This document shows positions 23,915 to 33,810 of a DNA stretch of 41,037 nucleotides, piece by piece. Origin of the DNA: Geodermatophilus chilensis (lineage in GTDB: Bacteria > Actinomycetota > Actinomycetes > Mycobacteriales > Geodermatophilaceae); NCBI RefSeq assembly GCF_002802985.1, contig NZ_NVPT01000023.1, positions 1-41,037 on the forward strand, given 5' to 3'. The notes beneath the pieces were generated by a model. That model did not search any database. It saw nothing but the letters and a program-made list of their open reading frames with translations, and was not told where the DNA came from. The translations under genes and the position numbers were made by a program. The stretch's first letter is position 1, and every line of letters starts with the position of its first letter.

Positions 23915-25909
23915 GTGGACACCGCAGTGACCGACCCCGTGGTCGGCCTCGTCCTCGAGGGGCGATACCTGCTCGAGGAGCGCCTCGCCCGGGGTGGGAT
24001 GTCCACCGTCTACGCCGCCACCGACCTGCGGCTGCACCGCACCGTCGCGGTCAAGGTGATGGCCGAGCACCTGGCGCACGACCCGACGTTCGTCGACCGG
24101 TTCACCCGCGAGGCGCGGGCCGCGGCCATGCTCAGCCACCCCAACGTCGTCTCGGTCAGCGACCAGGGCAGCGACCAGGGCCTGGTGTTCCTGGTGATGG
24201 AGCTGGTCCGCGGCCGCACGCTGCGCGACCTGCTGCAGGCCCGCGGCCGGCTCACCGTCGCCGAGGCCTTCGCCGTCCTGGAGCCGGTGCTCTCCGGGCT
24301 GACCGCCGCGCACCGCGCCGGGATCGTGCACCGCGACATCAAGCCCGAGAACGTGCTCATCGGCGCCGACGGCGTGGTGAAGGTCGCCGACTTCGGCCTG
24401 GCCCGCGCGCTGACCGGCACCGGCCAGACCAGCCACACCGGCGGGGTGCTCATCGGCACGGTCGCCTACCTCTCCCCCGAGCAGCTCGAGCGCGGCAAGG
24501 CCGACGCCCGCAGCGACGTCTACGCCGCCGGGGTCGTGCTCTACGAGATGCTCACCGGCCACCCGCCCTACGGCGGGGACACCCCGCTGGCCGTGGCCTA
24601 CCAGCACGTGCACCACGACATGCCGCGGCCGTCGGAGGAGGTGGCCGGCCTGCCGTGGGAGGTCGACGAGCTGGTCGCGCGCACCACCCGCCGCGAGCCC
24701 GCCGTCCGCCCGCTGGACGCCGGCGCGTTCCTCGCCGACCTCGAGGACGTGCGCAACGACGTGGGCATCGAGCGCGTGCCGGTGCCCACCGGCCGCAGCA
24801 CGGCCACCGCCGAGACGCTGCGGCCGACCAACCGGCCCAGCCGCCCGACCCGGCACACCGGCGACCCGGCCGCCCCGCGCACGGAGGTGCTCGGCCCCGG
24901 CGGCACCCGGCCCGGCCGCGGCAGCAGCCGCACCTCGATGCTGCCCGGCACCGTGTCCGGCACCGACCCGGGTGCCCGGCGGCCCGTGCCGGAGCGCATC
25001 CGCCCCGGCGTGCCGGCGCGCATCCGCCGCCGTCGCGCCCGGCTCGCCGTCGCCCTCGTGCTGCTCACCGCGATCACCATCGGCGCGGTGGGCTGGTGGC
25101 TGGGGTCCGGGCGGTGGACGACGGTGCCGCAGCTGGCCGGCACGGAGCAGGCAGCCGCGATCGACCTGCTGCAGGAGGCCGGGCTGACCCCCGACTGCTG
25201 CGAGGAGCAGTTCAGCGAGGACGTCCCCGAGGGCGTGGTCATCGCCGCGGAGCCCGACGGCGGTGAGGCCATCCGCGGCTCCGACGTCCGGCTGGTGGTC
25301 TCCAAGGGCCCGGAGCGCTTCGAGGCCGAGCCGACCCTGGTCGGCCTCCCGCTGGAGGAGGTCCGCACCGAGCTGCAGGACGTCCCGGTGGTCACCCGCG
25401 AGGTGCAGGACTACGACAACGACGTGCCGGTCGGCCACGTGACCGGCTTCGAGCCGAAGGCCGGCACCGAGCTCAAGCGCGGCCAGGAGCTGGTGATCTA
25501 CGTCAGCCGCGGGCACGAGCCGGTGACCGTGCCGGCCGTCGTCGGGCTCTCGCCGGAGGAGGCGACGGCCAACCTGTCGGCGCTGGGCTTCACCGTGGAG
25601 CGCACCGAGGGCCGCACCGCCGACGTCGACCCCGGCGAGGTCATGGCGGTCACCCCGGCCACCGGCGCGCAGGCGCCGTACCAGAGCACGGTGACCCTGC
25701 AGGTGTCTGTGGGGCTGCCGCAGGTGCAGGTGCCCGACGTGGTCGGCCGCAGCCAGCCGGAGGCGACCGCGCTGCTCGAGCAGGCCGGGCTGAAGGTGCA
25801 GGTGAGCCAGTTCTTCGGCGACCGGGTGTTCCGGCAGAGCCCGGCCGCCGGGCAGACGGTCGACATCGGCACCCCGGTGACGATCCTGGTGACGTTCGGA
25901 CAGGACTGA
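23915..25909 (+). CDS. pknL: PASTA-domain Ser/Thr protein kinase, PknL-like
   Basis: A 664-residue receptor-type Hanks kinase. The cytosolic kinase domain spans about 15-285: Gly-loop LARGGMSTVY, Lys47 in VAVKVM, HRD at 139-141 in HRDIKPEN, DFG at 159-161, and the activation-loop Thr-rich GTGQTSHTGG. A linker rich in Pro, Arg and Thr follows, one membrane helix (about 376-397), then four extracellular PASTA repeats (about 400-664) that bind peptidoglycan fragments or lipid II. The placement near an Rv2175c homologue identifies it as the PknL counterpart rather than PknB. GTG 23915 is preferred; GTG 23927 is an alternative. Confidence 0.92.
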   Translation: MDTAVTDPVVGLVLEGRYLLEERLARGGMSTVYAATDLRLHRTVAVKVMAEHLAHDPTFVDRFTREARAAAMLSHPNVVSVSDQGSDQGLVFLVMELVRGRTLRDLLQARGRLTVAEAFAVLEPVLSGLTAAHRAGIVHRDIKPENVLIGADGVVKVADFGLARALTGTGQTSHTGGVLIGTVAYLSPEQLERGKADARSDVYAAGVVLYEMLTGHPPYGGDTPLAVAYQHVHHDMPRPSEEVAGLPWEVDELVARTTRREPAVRPLDAGAFLADLEDVRNDVGIERVPVPTGRSTATAETLRPTNRPSRPTRHTGDPAAPRTEVLGPGGTRPGRGSSRTSMLPGTVSGTDPGARRPVPERIRPGVPARIRRRRARLAVALVLLTAITIGAVGWWLGSGRWTTVPQLAGTEQAAAIDLLQEAGLTPDCCEEQFSEDVPEGVVIAAEPDGGEAIRGSDVRLVVSKGPERFEAEPTLVGLPLEEVRTELQDVPVVTREVQDYDNDVPVGHVTGFEPKAGTELKRGQELVIYVSRGHEPVTVPAVVGLSPEEATANLSALGFTVERTEGRTADVDPGEVMAVTPATGAQAPYQSTVTLQVSVGLPQVQVPDVVGRSQPEATALLEQAGLKVQVSQFFGDRVFRQSPAAGQTVDIGTPVTILVTFGQD

Positions 25910-25932
25910 GGACACTGCGTACTGCTGCAGGC

Positions 25933-26808
25933 GTGCCGCCGATCGGGGCGCACATCCAGATCAAGGGCGGGCTGGCCACGGGCGGTCTGGCCTACACCGA
26001 CGCCGTCGCCGCGCGGGCCGTGCAGGTCTTCGTCGGCAACCCCCGCGGCTGGCGGCTGACCGCCGGCGACCCGAGGCAGGACGCGCGGTTCACCGCGGGC
26101 TGCGCCGAGCGCGGGGTGCCCTCGTTCATCCACACGCCGTTCCTGGTCAACGTCGGCTCCCCCACCGAGGCCACCGTCGAGCAGTCGATCGCGACCATCG
26201 CGCACAACCTGGCCCGCGGTGCCCAGCTGGGCTGCCAGGGCGTCGTCGTGCACGCCGGGTCCGCCGTCGGCGAGGACCGCTACGAGGACGCGCTGCGCCA
26301 GCTGCACGAGCGGCTGCTGCCTGTGCTCGAGGCGGCACCGGACGACGGCCCGCGGCTGCTGGTCGAGCCGACGGCCGGTGGCGGGAAGTCCCTCGCCGCC
26401 ACCGTCGAGGACCTCGGCCCGTACTTCGCCGCGCTCGAGCACCACCCGCTGCTCGGCGTCTGCTTCGACACCTGCCACGCCTGGGCGGCCGGCCACGAGC
26501 TCACCGCGCCCGGCGGCATGGCCGCGACCCTGGACGTGCTGGAGGCCACCGTCGGCCCCGGCCGGCTGGGCCTGGTGCACGCCAACGACTCGCTCGACGG
26601 GTGCGGCTCCAAGCGCGACCGGCACACCACCATCGGCGCCGGCTCGATCGGGGTGGCGCCGTTCGCCGAGCTGCTGGCCCACCCGTCGATGGCCGGCGTC
26701 CCGGTCGTCGTGGAGACCCCCAGCAAGGACGACGGGCACGCCAAGGACATCGCGCTGCTGTGCTCGCTGCGCGACGGCACGACGGACGCCGAGGCCACCG
26801 CCGCCTGA
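25933..26808 (+). CDS. nfo: Deoxyribonuclease IV (AP endonuclease, Xylose isomerase-like barrel)
   Basis: A 291-residue AP endonuclease family 2 protein, repairing abasic sites with a trinuclear zinc centre. Metal-binding blocks in order: GAHIQIKGGL, FIHTPFLVNVGSP, VVVHAGSAVGED, LLVEPTAGGGKSLA, GVCFDTCHAWAAGHEL, LVHANDSLDGCGSKRDRHTTIGAGSIG and VVETPSKDDGHAKD. The VEPTAG segment has Pro where most family members have Asn. GTG 25933 begins 23 bases after the kinase stop, so it may be read through from pknL. A small hairpin follows the stop. Confidence 0.9.
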   Translation: MPPIGAHIQIKGGLATGGLAYTDAVAARAVQVFVGNPRGWRLTAGDPRQDARFTAGCAERGVPSFIHTPFLVNVGSPTEATVEQSIATIAHNLARGAQLGCQGVVVHAGSAVGEDRYEDALRQLHERLLPVLEAAPDDGPRLLVEPTAGGGKSLAATVEDLGPYFAALEHHPLLGVCFDTCHAWAAGHELTAPGGMAATLDVLEATVGPGRLGLVHANDSLDGCGSKRDRHTTIGAGSIGVAPFAELLAHPSMAGVPVVVETPSKDDGHAKDIALLCSLRDGTTDAEATAA

Positions 26809-26826
26809 TCCGCCGTCCAACCCTCG

Positions 26827-26845
26827 GCGTGTCGGCGTGACACGC
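26827..26845. terminator. Hairpin after the endonuclease IV gene
   Basis: GCGTGTC and GACACGC pair around GGCGT, nested within ATCCGC (26808-26813) and GCGGAT (26844-26849). It lies just past the nfo stop and ahead of the subtilisin gene, a likely terminator. Confidence 0.45.
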
Positions 26846-26955
26846 GGATATGACGCTGTGGACTCGCGTGCTCACTTGCGGTGAGCCCCGTCAGGACGTT
26901 GGCTGCAGGCACCGCGGTCGCCGGGCCGCGGGGAGCCCGTCCGAGGAGCCGTCCT

Positions 26956-28134
<1,179 letters not shown>

Positions 28135-28142
28135 CCCCGGCC

Positions 28143-28207
28143 GGCGACGGTGTGCGCCGGCGCGCAGTTCTCCCCGCGGGAGCCACGCATCAGCGCACAC
28201 CGTCGCC
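28143..28207. repeat. Left flanking hairpin of the DUF559 gene
   Basis: Perfect 15-bp arms GGCGACGGTGTGCGC (28143-28157) and its complement (28193-28207) enclose 35 bases that contain GCGCAGTTCTC. The right arm overlaps the last five codons of the DUF559 gene. Bases 28186-28205 are repeated exactly at 29215-29234. Confidence 0.8.
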
Positions 28208-29110
28208 GCGCAGCAGCCGCAACCGGCCGGCGTGCACGGCGCGGACGTCCTGCCGGCAGGCCTCGGGCGAGCCGGTCATGCGGCGGTAGCTGAACCGCAG
28301 GGTCTGCCAGCCGACCGTCGCGACCAGGGCGTCGCGCCGGATGTCGGACTCGCGCTGGGCCCGCGACCCGTGCCAGGCCGCACCGTCCATCTCGACGGCG
28401 AGCATCGACTCCTCGCAAGCGGCATCGAGCAGGAAGGTCTCGCCACCCACCGTCACCGGCCGCTGCTGGACGAAGGCGGGCATGTCCGGTGCCCGCAGCA
28501 CCTGCAGGCACCCCCAGATCTCCAGCTCGCTCCGGCAGCCGTCGGCGAGCAGGCCGACCAGCTCTGCCAGCTCCGCGCGGCCGGGCAGCCGCGTGTTGCG
28601 CGCGAGCTCGTACCGCAGCTCGCGGGGCGAACACAGCCGTTGACGAACGGCGGTGATCGCCGCAGCCCTGACCTGCACCCGCGGGAGGAGAGCCGGACGG
28701 CCCCAGGTGTCGACGACGGCACGCTCCACGGCGCTGATCGCCAGCCCGTCGACCCGGCGCCGGTCGGCGTAGGCGTCCGCCGCCCGGTGCACCACCACCC
28801 CCGGCGAGCCGCGACCGCTCTTGCCGAGGTCGACCGTGACGTGCACCGGACCAGGCGGGTGGTCGGTCAGCTCCCACAGGGCGAGGGCGGTTGCGTGACT
28901 CGCGACGGCCTCCCTCCCGTGTAGTGCCGCCGCCACCCTGACGCGCCAGTCCCCCGCGGCGACCGGCAGGGCGAGGACCCCGGGCTCGAGCCGGACCAGT
29001 CTGCCCGCCGCCACCCAACTGCGGAGGGTGCTCCGGCTGACCTCCCTGAGGAGCTCGGGAGCAGGGACCCAACCGGCCTCGCCCACGAGTTGCCTGGGGT
29101 CTCGCGCCAC
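28190..29110 (-). CDS. DUF559 endonuclease-like protein with AbiEi-type N-terminal domain
   Basis: A 306-residue protein. The N-terminal part (ELLREVSRSTLRSWVAAGRLVRLEPGVLALP) is the winged-helix domain seen in AbiEi-like antitoxins. The middle AVERAVVDTWGRP and a helical RCELE-like region lead to a C-terminal Vsr/DUF559 nuclease-like core (FLLDAACEESMLAVEMDG, then W, then RRDALVATVGWQTLRFSYRRM) with the Asp, Glu-x-Asp acidic residues expected for cleavage. No AbiEii partner is adjacent. GTG 29110 is used. The gene is flanked by related hairpins and a direct repeat. The function of these multicopy actinobacterial proteins is not established. Confidence 0.78.
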   Translation of the reverse strand: MARDPRQLVGEAGWVPAPELLREVSRSTLRSWVAAGRLVRLEPGVLALPVAAGDWRVRVAAALHGREAVASHATALALWELTDHPPGPVHVTVDLGKSGRGSPGVVVHRAADAYADRRRVDGLAISAVERAVVDTWGRPALLPRVQVRAAAITAVRQRLCSPRELRYELARNTRLPGRAELAELVGLLADGCRSELEIWGCLQVLRAPDMPAFVQQRPVTVGGETFLLDAACEESMLAVEMDGAAWHGSRAQRESDIRRDALVATVGWQTLRFSYRRMTGSPEACRQDVRAVHAGRLRLLRGDGVR

Positions 29111-29172
29111 CGCCTCAGCCTCGCCGAGGTCGAACCTCCACGACCGCGGTTCGCGAGACGTGTGGACAGCCG

Positions 29173-29235
29173 CCGACGCTGTGCACGGATGCGCAGGCCG
29201 CGGACCGAGAACTGCGCATCAGCGCACACCGTCGG
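29173..29235. repeat. Right flanking hairpin of the DUF559 gene
   Basis: Arms 29173-29196 and 29212-29235 pair at 21 of 24 positions around 15 bases. The right arm carries the same CGACGGTGTGCGC-type sequence as the left flank, and 29215-29234 equals 28186-28205. Read on the minus strand it resembles the gene's own 3' end (GDGVR, stop, then TGCGCAGTTCTC). Confidence 0.75.
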
Positions 29236-29237
29236 CC

Positions 29238-29290
29238 TCCCTGCAGGGTCCCGCCGCGAGCTCGCGAGTGGCGGGGGCAGGGAGGTCCTT
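29238..29290 (-). repeat. Intergenic palindromic repeat, locus 3
   Basis: Single module, nearly identical to 5352-5404. On the minus strand it starts two bases after the ltaE stop as AAGGACC and ends in GGCGGGACCCTGCAGGG. The centre CTCGCGAGCTCG is identical to locus 1. Confidence 0.78.
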
Positions 29291-29292
29291 CG

Positions 29293-30308
29293 TCAACGGT
29301 CGAGCAGCTCCGCCAGGACGTCGGCGGCGCGCTCGACGCCGGCGCGGTCGACGCCGAGGTTGGTCACCAGCCGCAGCCGGCGGTCACTGACCTGGGAGAC
29401 GAGGACGCCCTGCGCCTTGGCGGCCTCGGCCACGACCGGCGCGGGGACGTCGTCCAGCCGCACGATGTTGGTCTGCACCGTGGCCGGGTCGACCCCGAGC
29501 CGCTTGGCCAGCAGCTGCGCGTGCTCGTGGTCCTCGGCCAGCCGGTCGAGCTGGGTGTCGAGCGCGTACCGCCCGGCCGCGGCCAGCACCCCGGCCTGCC
29601 GCATCCCGCCGCCGAGCCGCTTGCGCCACAGCCGGGCGGCGGCGATCCGCTCGGCGGAGGCGACGAGCACCGAGCCGACCGGCGCGCCCAGCCCCTTGGA
29701 CAGGCAGACCGAGGCGGTGTCGGCCAGCCCGCCGTAGGTGGCCAGGTCCACGCCGGTGGCCACGGAGGCGTTCCAGATCCGCGCGCCGTCGAGGTGCACG
29801 TTGACGCCGGCCTGCCGCGACCAGTCCCACAGCGCCTGCAGCTGGTTCAGCGGCTGCACCAGCCCACCGCCGCGGTTGTGCGTGTTCTCCACGGCGACGG
29901 CGGCGGTCGCGGTGAGGTGCCAGTTGCCGTGCGGGCGCACCTGGTCGACCAGCTGCGCCGCGTCGAGCCGGCCGCCGTCCGAGACCACGGTGCGGGTGGA
30001 GATGCCGAACAGCACCGCGGCCGCACCCATCTCGTAGGTGACGATGTGCGCCTCGGAGTCGCAGAGCACCTCCTGGCCCGGCTCGCAGACCAGCCGCAGG
30101 CCGATCTGGTTGCCCATCGTCCCGGAGGGTACGAACAGCCCCGCCTCGTGGCCGAAGAGGCCCGCGACCCGCTCCTCGAGCGCGTTGACGGTCGGGTCCT
30201 CGCCGTAGACGTCGTCCCCCACCTCGGCCTCGGCCATCGCCTGGCGCATGCCGGGCGAGGGCTTCGTGACCGTGTCCGACCGCAGGTCGACCAGCTCGGC
30301 GGTGCCCA

Positions 30309-30309
<1 letters not shown>
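29293..30309 (-). CDS. ltaE: Low-specificity L-threonine aldolase
   Basis: A 338-residue PLP enzyme of the beta-eliminating lyase family that cleaves L-threonine or allo-threonine to glycine and acetaldehyde. It begins VDLRSDTVTKPSPGMRQAM, then GDDVYGEDPTVNALE and FVPSGTMGNQI. NVHLDGARIWNA binds the cofactor and the PLP lysine is in SVCLSKGLGAPVGSVL. The ATG at 30309 overlaps the DAHP synthase stop by one base, making pfkA-aroG-ltaE a likely operon. A palindromic repeat closes it. Confidence 0.92.
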
Positions 30310-31682
<1,373 letters not shown>

Positions 31683-32705
31683 TCAGCCGAAGAAGACCTC
31701 GACCTCCGCGTAGCGCTCGACGGGCACCAGCTTCAACTGGGCGGTGGCCTCGGCCAGCGGCACGCGCACGATGTCGGTGCCGCGCAGCGCCACCATCACG
31801 CCGGTCTCGCCGGCGTGCACCGCCTCGAGGGCGGCCAGCCCGAAGCGGGTGGCCAGCACCCGGTCGAACGGCGAGGGGGTGCCGCCGCGCTGGATGTGCC
31901 CGAGGACGACGGCCCGCGCCTCCCGGCCGGTGCGCTGCTCGATCAGCGAGGCCAGCGCCGTGCCGATGCCGCCGAGGCGGACGTGGCCGAACGCGTCGCG
32001 CTCCCCCGTCGCCAGCACCAGGTCGCCGTCCAGGGGCTTGGCTCCCTCGGAGACCACCACGATCGGTGAGTAGCCGGAGTCGAAGCGGCGCTGGCAGTGC
32101 GCGACGACGGCGTCGACGTCGAAGGGCTGCTCGGGGATGAGGACGACGGTGGCGCCGCCGGCCATCCCCGCGTGCAGGGCGATCCACCCGGCGTGCCGGC
32201 CCATCACCTCGACGACGAGCGTGCGGTGGTGGCTGTCACCGGTGGTGTGCAGCCGGTCGATCGCCTCGGTGGCCACGCCGAGGGCGGTGTCGAAGCCGAA
32301 GGTGTAGTCGGTGGCGTCGAGGTCGTTGTCGATGGTCTTGGGGACGCCGACCACCCGCACGCCGGCCTCGGCGATCCGGGTGGCCACGCCGAGGGTGTCC
32401 TCGCCGCCGATCGGGATCAGCGCGTCGACGCGGAGCCGCTCGAGCGTGGCGAGCACCCGGTCGGCGCCGCCCTCCAGCGCGTAGGGGTTGGTGCGGGACG
32501 TGCCCAGGACGGTGCCGCCGCGGGGCAGGATGCCGCGGACGGCGGCGAGGTCCATCGGCACGGTGTCGCCCTCGAGGGCACCGCGCCAGCCGTCGCGGAA
32601 GCCGACCACCTCGTCGCCGCACTGCACGCTCTTGCGGACGATGGCGCGGATGACCGCGTTGAGACCCGGGCAGTCGCCGCCGCCGGTCAGGATTCCGATG
32701 CGCAT
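31683..32705 (-). CDS. pfkA: 6-phosphofructokinase, predicted pyrophosphate-dependent
   Basis: A 340-residue PFK that phosphorylates fructose-6-phosphate. MRIGILTGGGDCPGLN binds the phosphoryl donor; PKTIDNDL contains the catalytic Asp; EVMGRHAGW and HIQRGGTPSPFDR bind sugar phosphate. In PIGGEDTLG, Asp103 takes the place of E. coli Gly104, and Lys123 in PKTIDND that of Gly124. In the literature on this family Asp104/Lys124 marks PPi-dependent enzymes such as that of Amycolatopsis methanolica, while ATP enzymes have Gly104. PPi use would make the step reversible. ATG 32705 has GGAGGA upstream. First gene of pfkA-aroG-ltaE. Confidence 0.9.
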   Translation of the reverse strand: MRIGILTGGGDCPGLNAVIRAIVRKSVQCGDEVVGFRDGWRGALEGDTVPMDLAAVRGILPRGGTVLGTSRTNPYALEGGADRVLATLERLRVDALIPIGGEDTLGVATRIAEAGVRVVGVPKTIDNDLDATDYTFGFDTALGVATEAIDRLHTTGDSHHRTLVVEVMGRHAGWIALHAGMAGGATVVLIPEQPFDVDAVVAHCQRRFDSGYSPIVVVSEGAKPLDGDLVLATGERDAFGHVRLGGIGTALASLIEQRTGREARAVVLGHIQRGGTPSPFDRVLATRFGLAALEAVHAGETGVMVALRGTDIVRVPLAEATAQLKLVPVERYAEVEVFFG

Positions 32706-32724
32706 GGGGTCGTCCTCCGGGAAG

Positions 32725-32738
32725 GTCCGCGCGCGGAC
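32725..32738. promoter_or_regulatory. Palindrome in the pfkA / NmrA divergent region
   Basis: GTCCGCGCGCGGAC is a perfect 14-bp palindrome 20 bases before the pfkA ATG. It may be an operator or a leader hairpin; alternating GC content makes chance possible. Confidence 0.3.
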
Positions 32739-32783
32739 GGTCGTTGGCGGTGTCGTGGTGCTGCAGGTGAGGGGCCGGATCGT

Positions 32784-33671
32784 ATGCCCGGCGTGATCGC
32801 TGTCACAGGGGCGACGGGCGCGCTGGGCCGACGTGTCGTCGAGCGGCTCGCCGGGCGGCCGGACGTCGGCCTGCGCCTGGTGGTGCGCGACGCCGCCCGC
32901 GCCCCGCGGGTGCCCGGCGCCGAGGTTGCCGCCGTCCCGGCGGGCTACGCCGACGGGTCGGGCCTGACCTCGGCGCTCGCCGGGGTGCGCACCCTCTACC
33001 TGGTGTCCGCCGCGGAGGCCGAGGACCGGCTGCAGCAGCACCTGACCGCCGTCTCCGCGGCGGCCGCGGCCGGGGTGCAGCGCGTCGTCTACACCTCCTT
33101 CCTCGGCGCCGCGCCGGACGCCGTCTTCACCCTCGCCCGCCAGCACGCGGCCACCGAGGAGGCCCTCGCCGCGACCGGCGTGCGCACCACGGTGCTGCGG
33201 CACGCGATGTACGCCGACTTCGTGCCGTTCTTCGCCGTCCTGGAGGACGGGCAGGCGGTGATCGCGGCGCCCGCCGACGACGGGCGGGCCTCCTTCGTGT
33301 CCCGCGACGACCTCGCCGACGTCGCCGCCGCCGTCCTGGCCGACGACTCCCCCGCCCTGGACGGCGCCGTGCTCGACGTGACCGGCCCCGAGGCGCTCTC
33401 GCTGGACGACGCGGCCGCCGTCCTGGCCGAGGTGACCGGCCGGCCCGCCGTCTACCGCCGCCAGACGGTGGAGGAGGCGTGGGCCACCCGGCGCCCGTCC
33501 GGGCACCCGGACTGGGAGGTCGAGGGCTGGGTCACCAGCTACCGGGCGATCGCGGCGGGCGAGATGGCCCGCGTCACCGACGTCGTCCCCACGCTGACCG
33601 GGCACCCGGCGCGCACGGTCGCCGAGCACCTGCGCAGCCACCCGGAGGACTGGGCACACCTGCGTCCCTGA
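32784..33671 (+). CDS. NmrA-like NAD(P)-binding atypical SDR
   Basis: A 295-residue Rossmann protein of the NmrA/HSCARG or quinone oxidoreductase-2 type. [18 protein letters not shown] is the nucleotide-binding loop (about 4-21). [12 protein letters not shown] and [11 protein letters not shown] follow the atypical SDR pattern, with no classical Tyr-x3-Lys pair. Such proteins act as redox sensors or quinone/azo reductases. It diverges from pfkA over 78 bases. The substrate is not predictable. Confidence 0.85.
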   Translation: MPGVIAVTGATGALGRRVVERLAGRPDVGLRLVVRDAARAPRVPGAEVAAVPAGYADGSGLTSALAGVRTLYLVSAAEAEDRLQQHLTAVSAAAAAGVQRVVYTSFLGAAPDAVFTLARQHAATEEALAATGVRTTVLRHAMYADFVPFFAVLEDGQAVIAAPADDGRASFVSRDDLADVAAAVLADDSPALDGAVLDVTGPEALSLDDAAAVLAEVTGRPAVYRRQTVEEAWATRRPSGHPDWEVEGWVTSYRAIAAGEMARVTDVVPTLTGHPARTVAEHLRSHPEDWAHLRP

Positions 33672-33734
33672 GTCCCCGGAGACCTGCGGCGACGCGGACC
33701 GTGGGGTCCGGAACTGCCATTGTCCCGTTCCGGT

Positions 33735-33759
33735 TGACAACAGGGCGTTTCCTGCCGAT
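33735..33759 (+). promoter_or_regulatory. Possible sigma-28-type (flagellar) promoter of the chemoreceptor
   Basis: TGAC (33735-33738), 15 bases, then GCCGAT (33754-33759). The -10 matches the first six bases of the FliA/WhiG consensus and the spacing fits; the -35 is only partly like TAAA. The same bases include TTGACA at 33734-33739, so a housekeeping promoter is an alternative. Confidence 0.4.
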
Positions 33760-33810
33760 GTGCGTCGCAACGGCTGCGACCGGGCCGTCAGGACGAACAG
33801 GAGCAGACCC

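Noticed and set aside
21692-25915. Very long minus-strand open frame of about 1400 codons
   Set aside because: It is the antisense shadow of glyA and pknL in GC-rich DNA; its translation is low-complexity, whereas the plus strand has clear domain matches.
26881-26955. GTG 26881 as the start of the subtilisin
   Set aside because: It adds an Arg/Pro-rich stretch before the signal peptide, while TTG 26956 has GAGGAG at proper distance and gives a normal signal peptide.
28135-29292. CRISPR or classical insertion sequence around the DUF559 gene
   Set aside because: Only two or three repeat copies with no regular spacers, and no DDE or HUH transposase motifs; described instead as a possible cassette.
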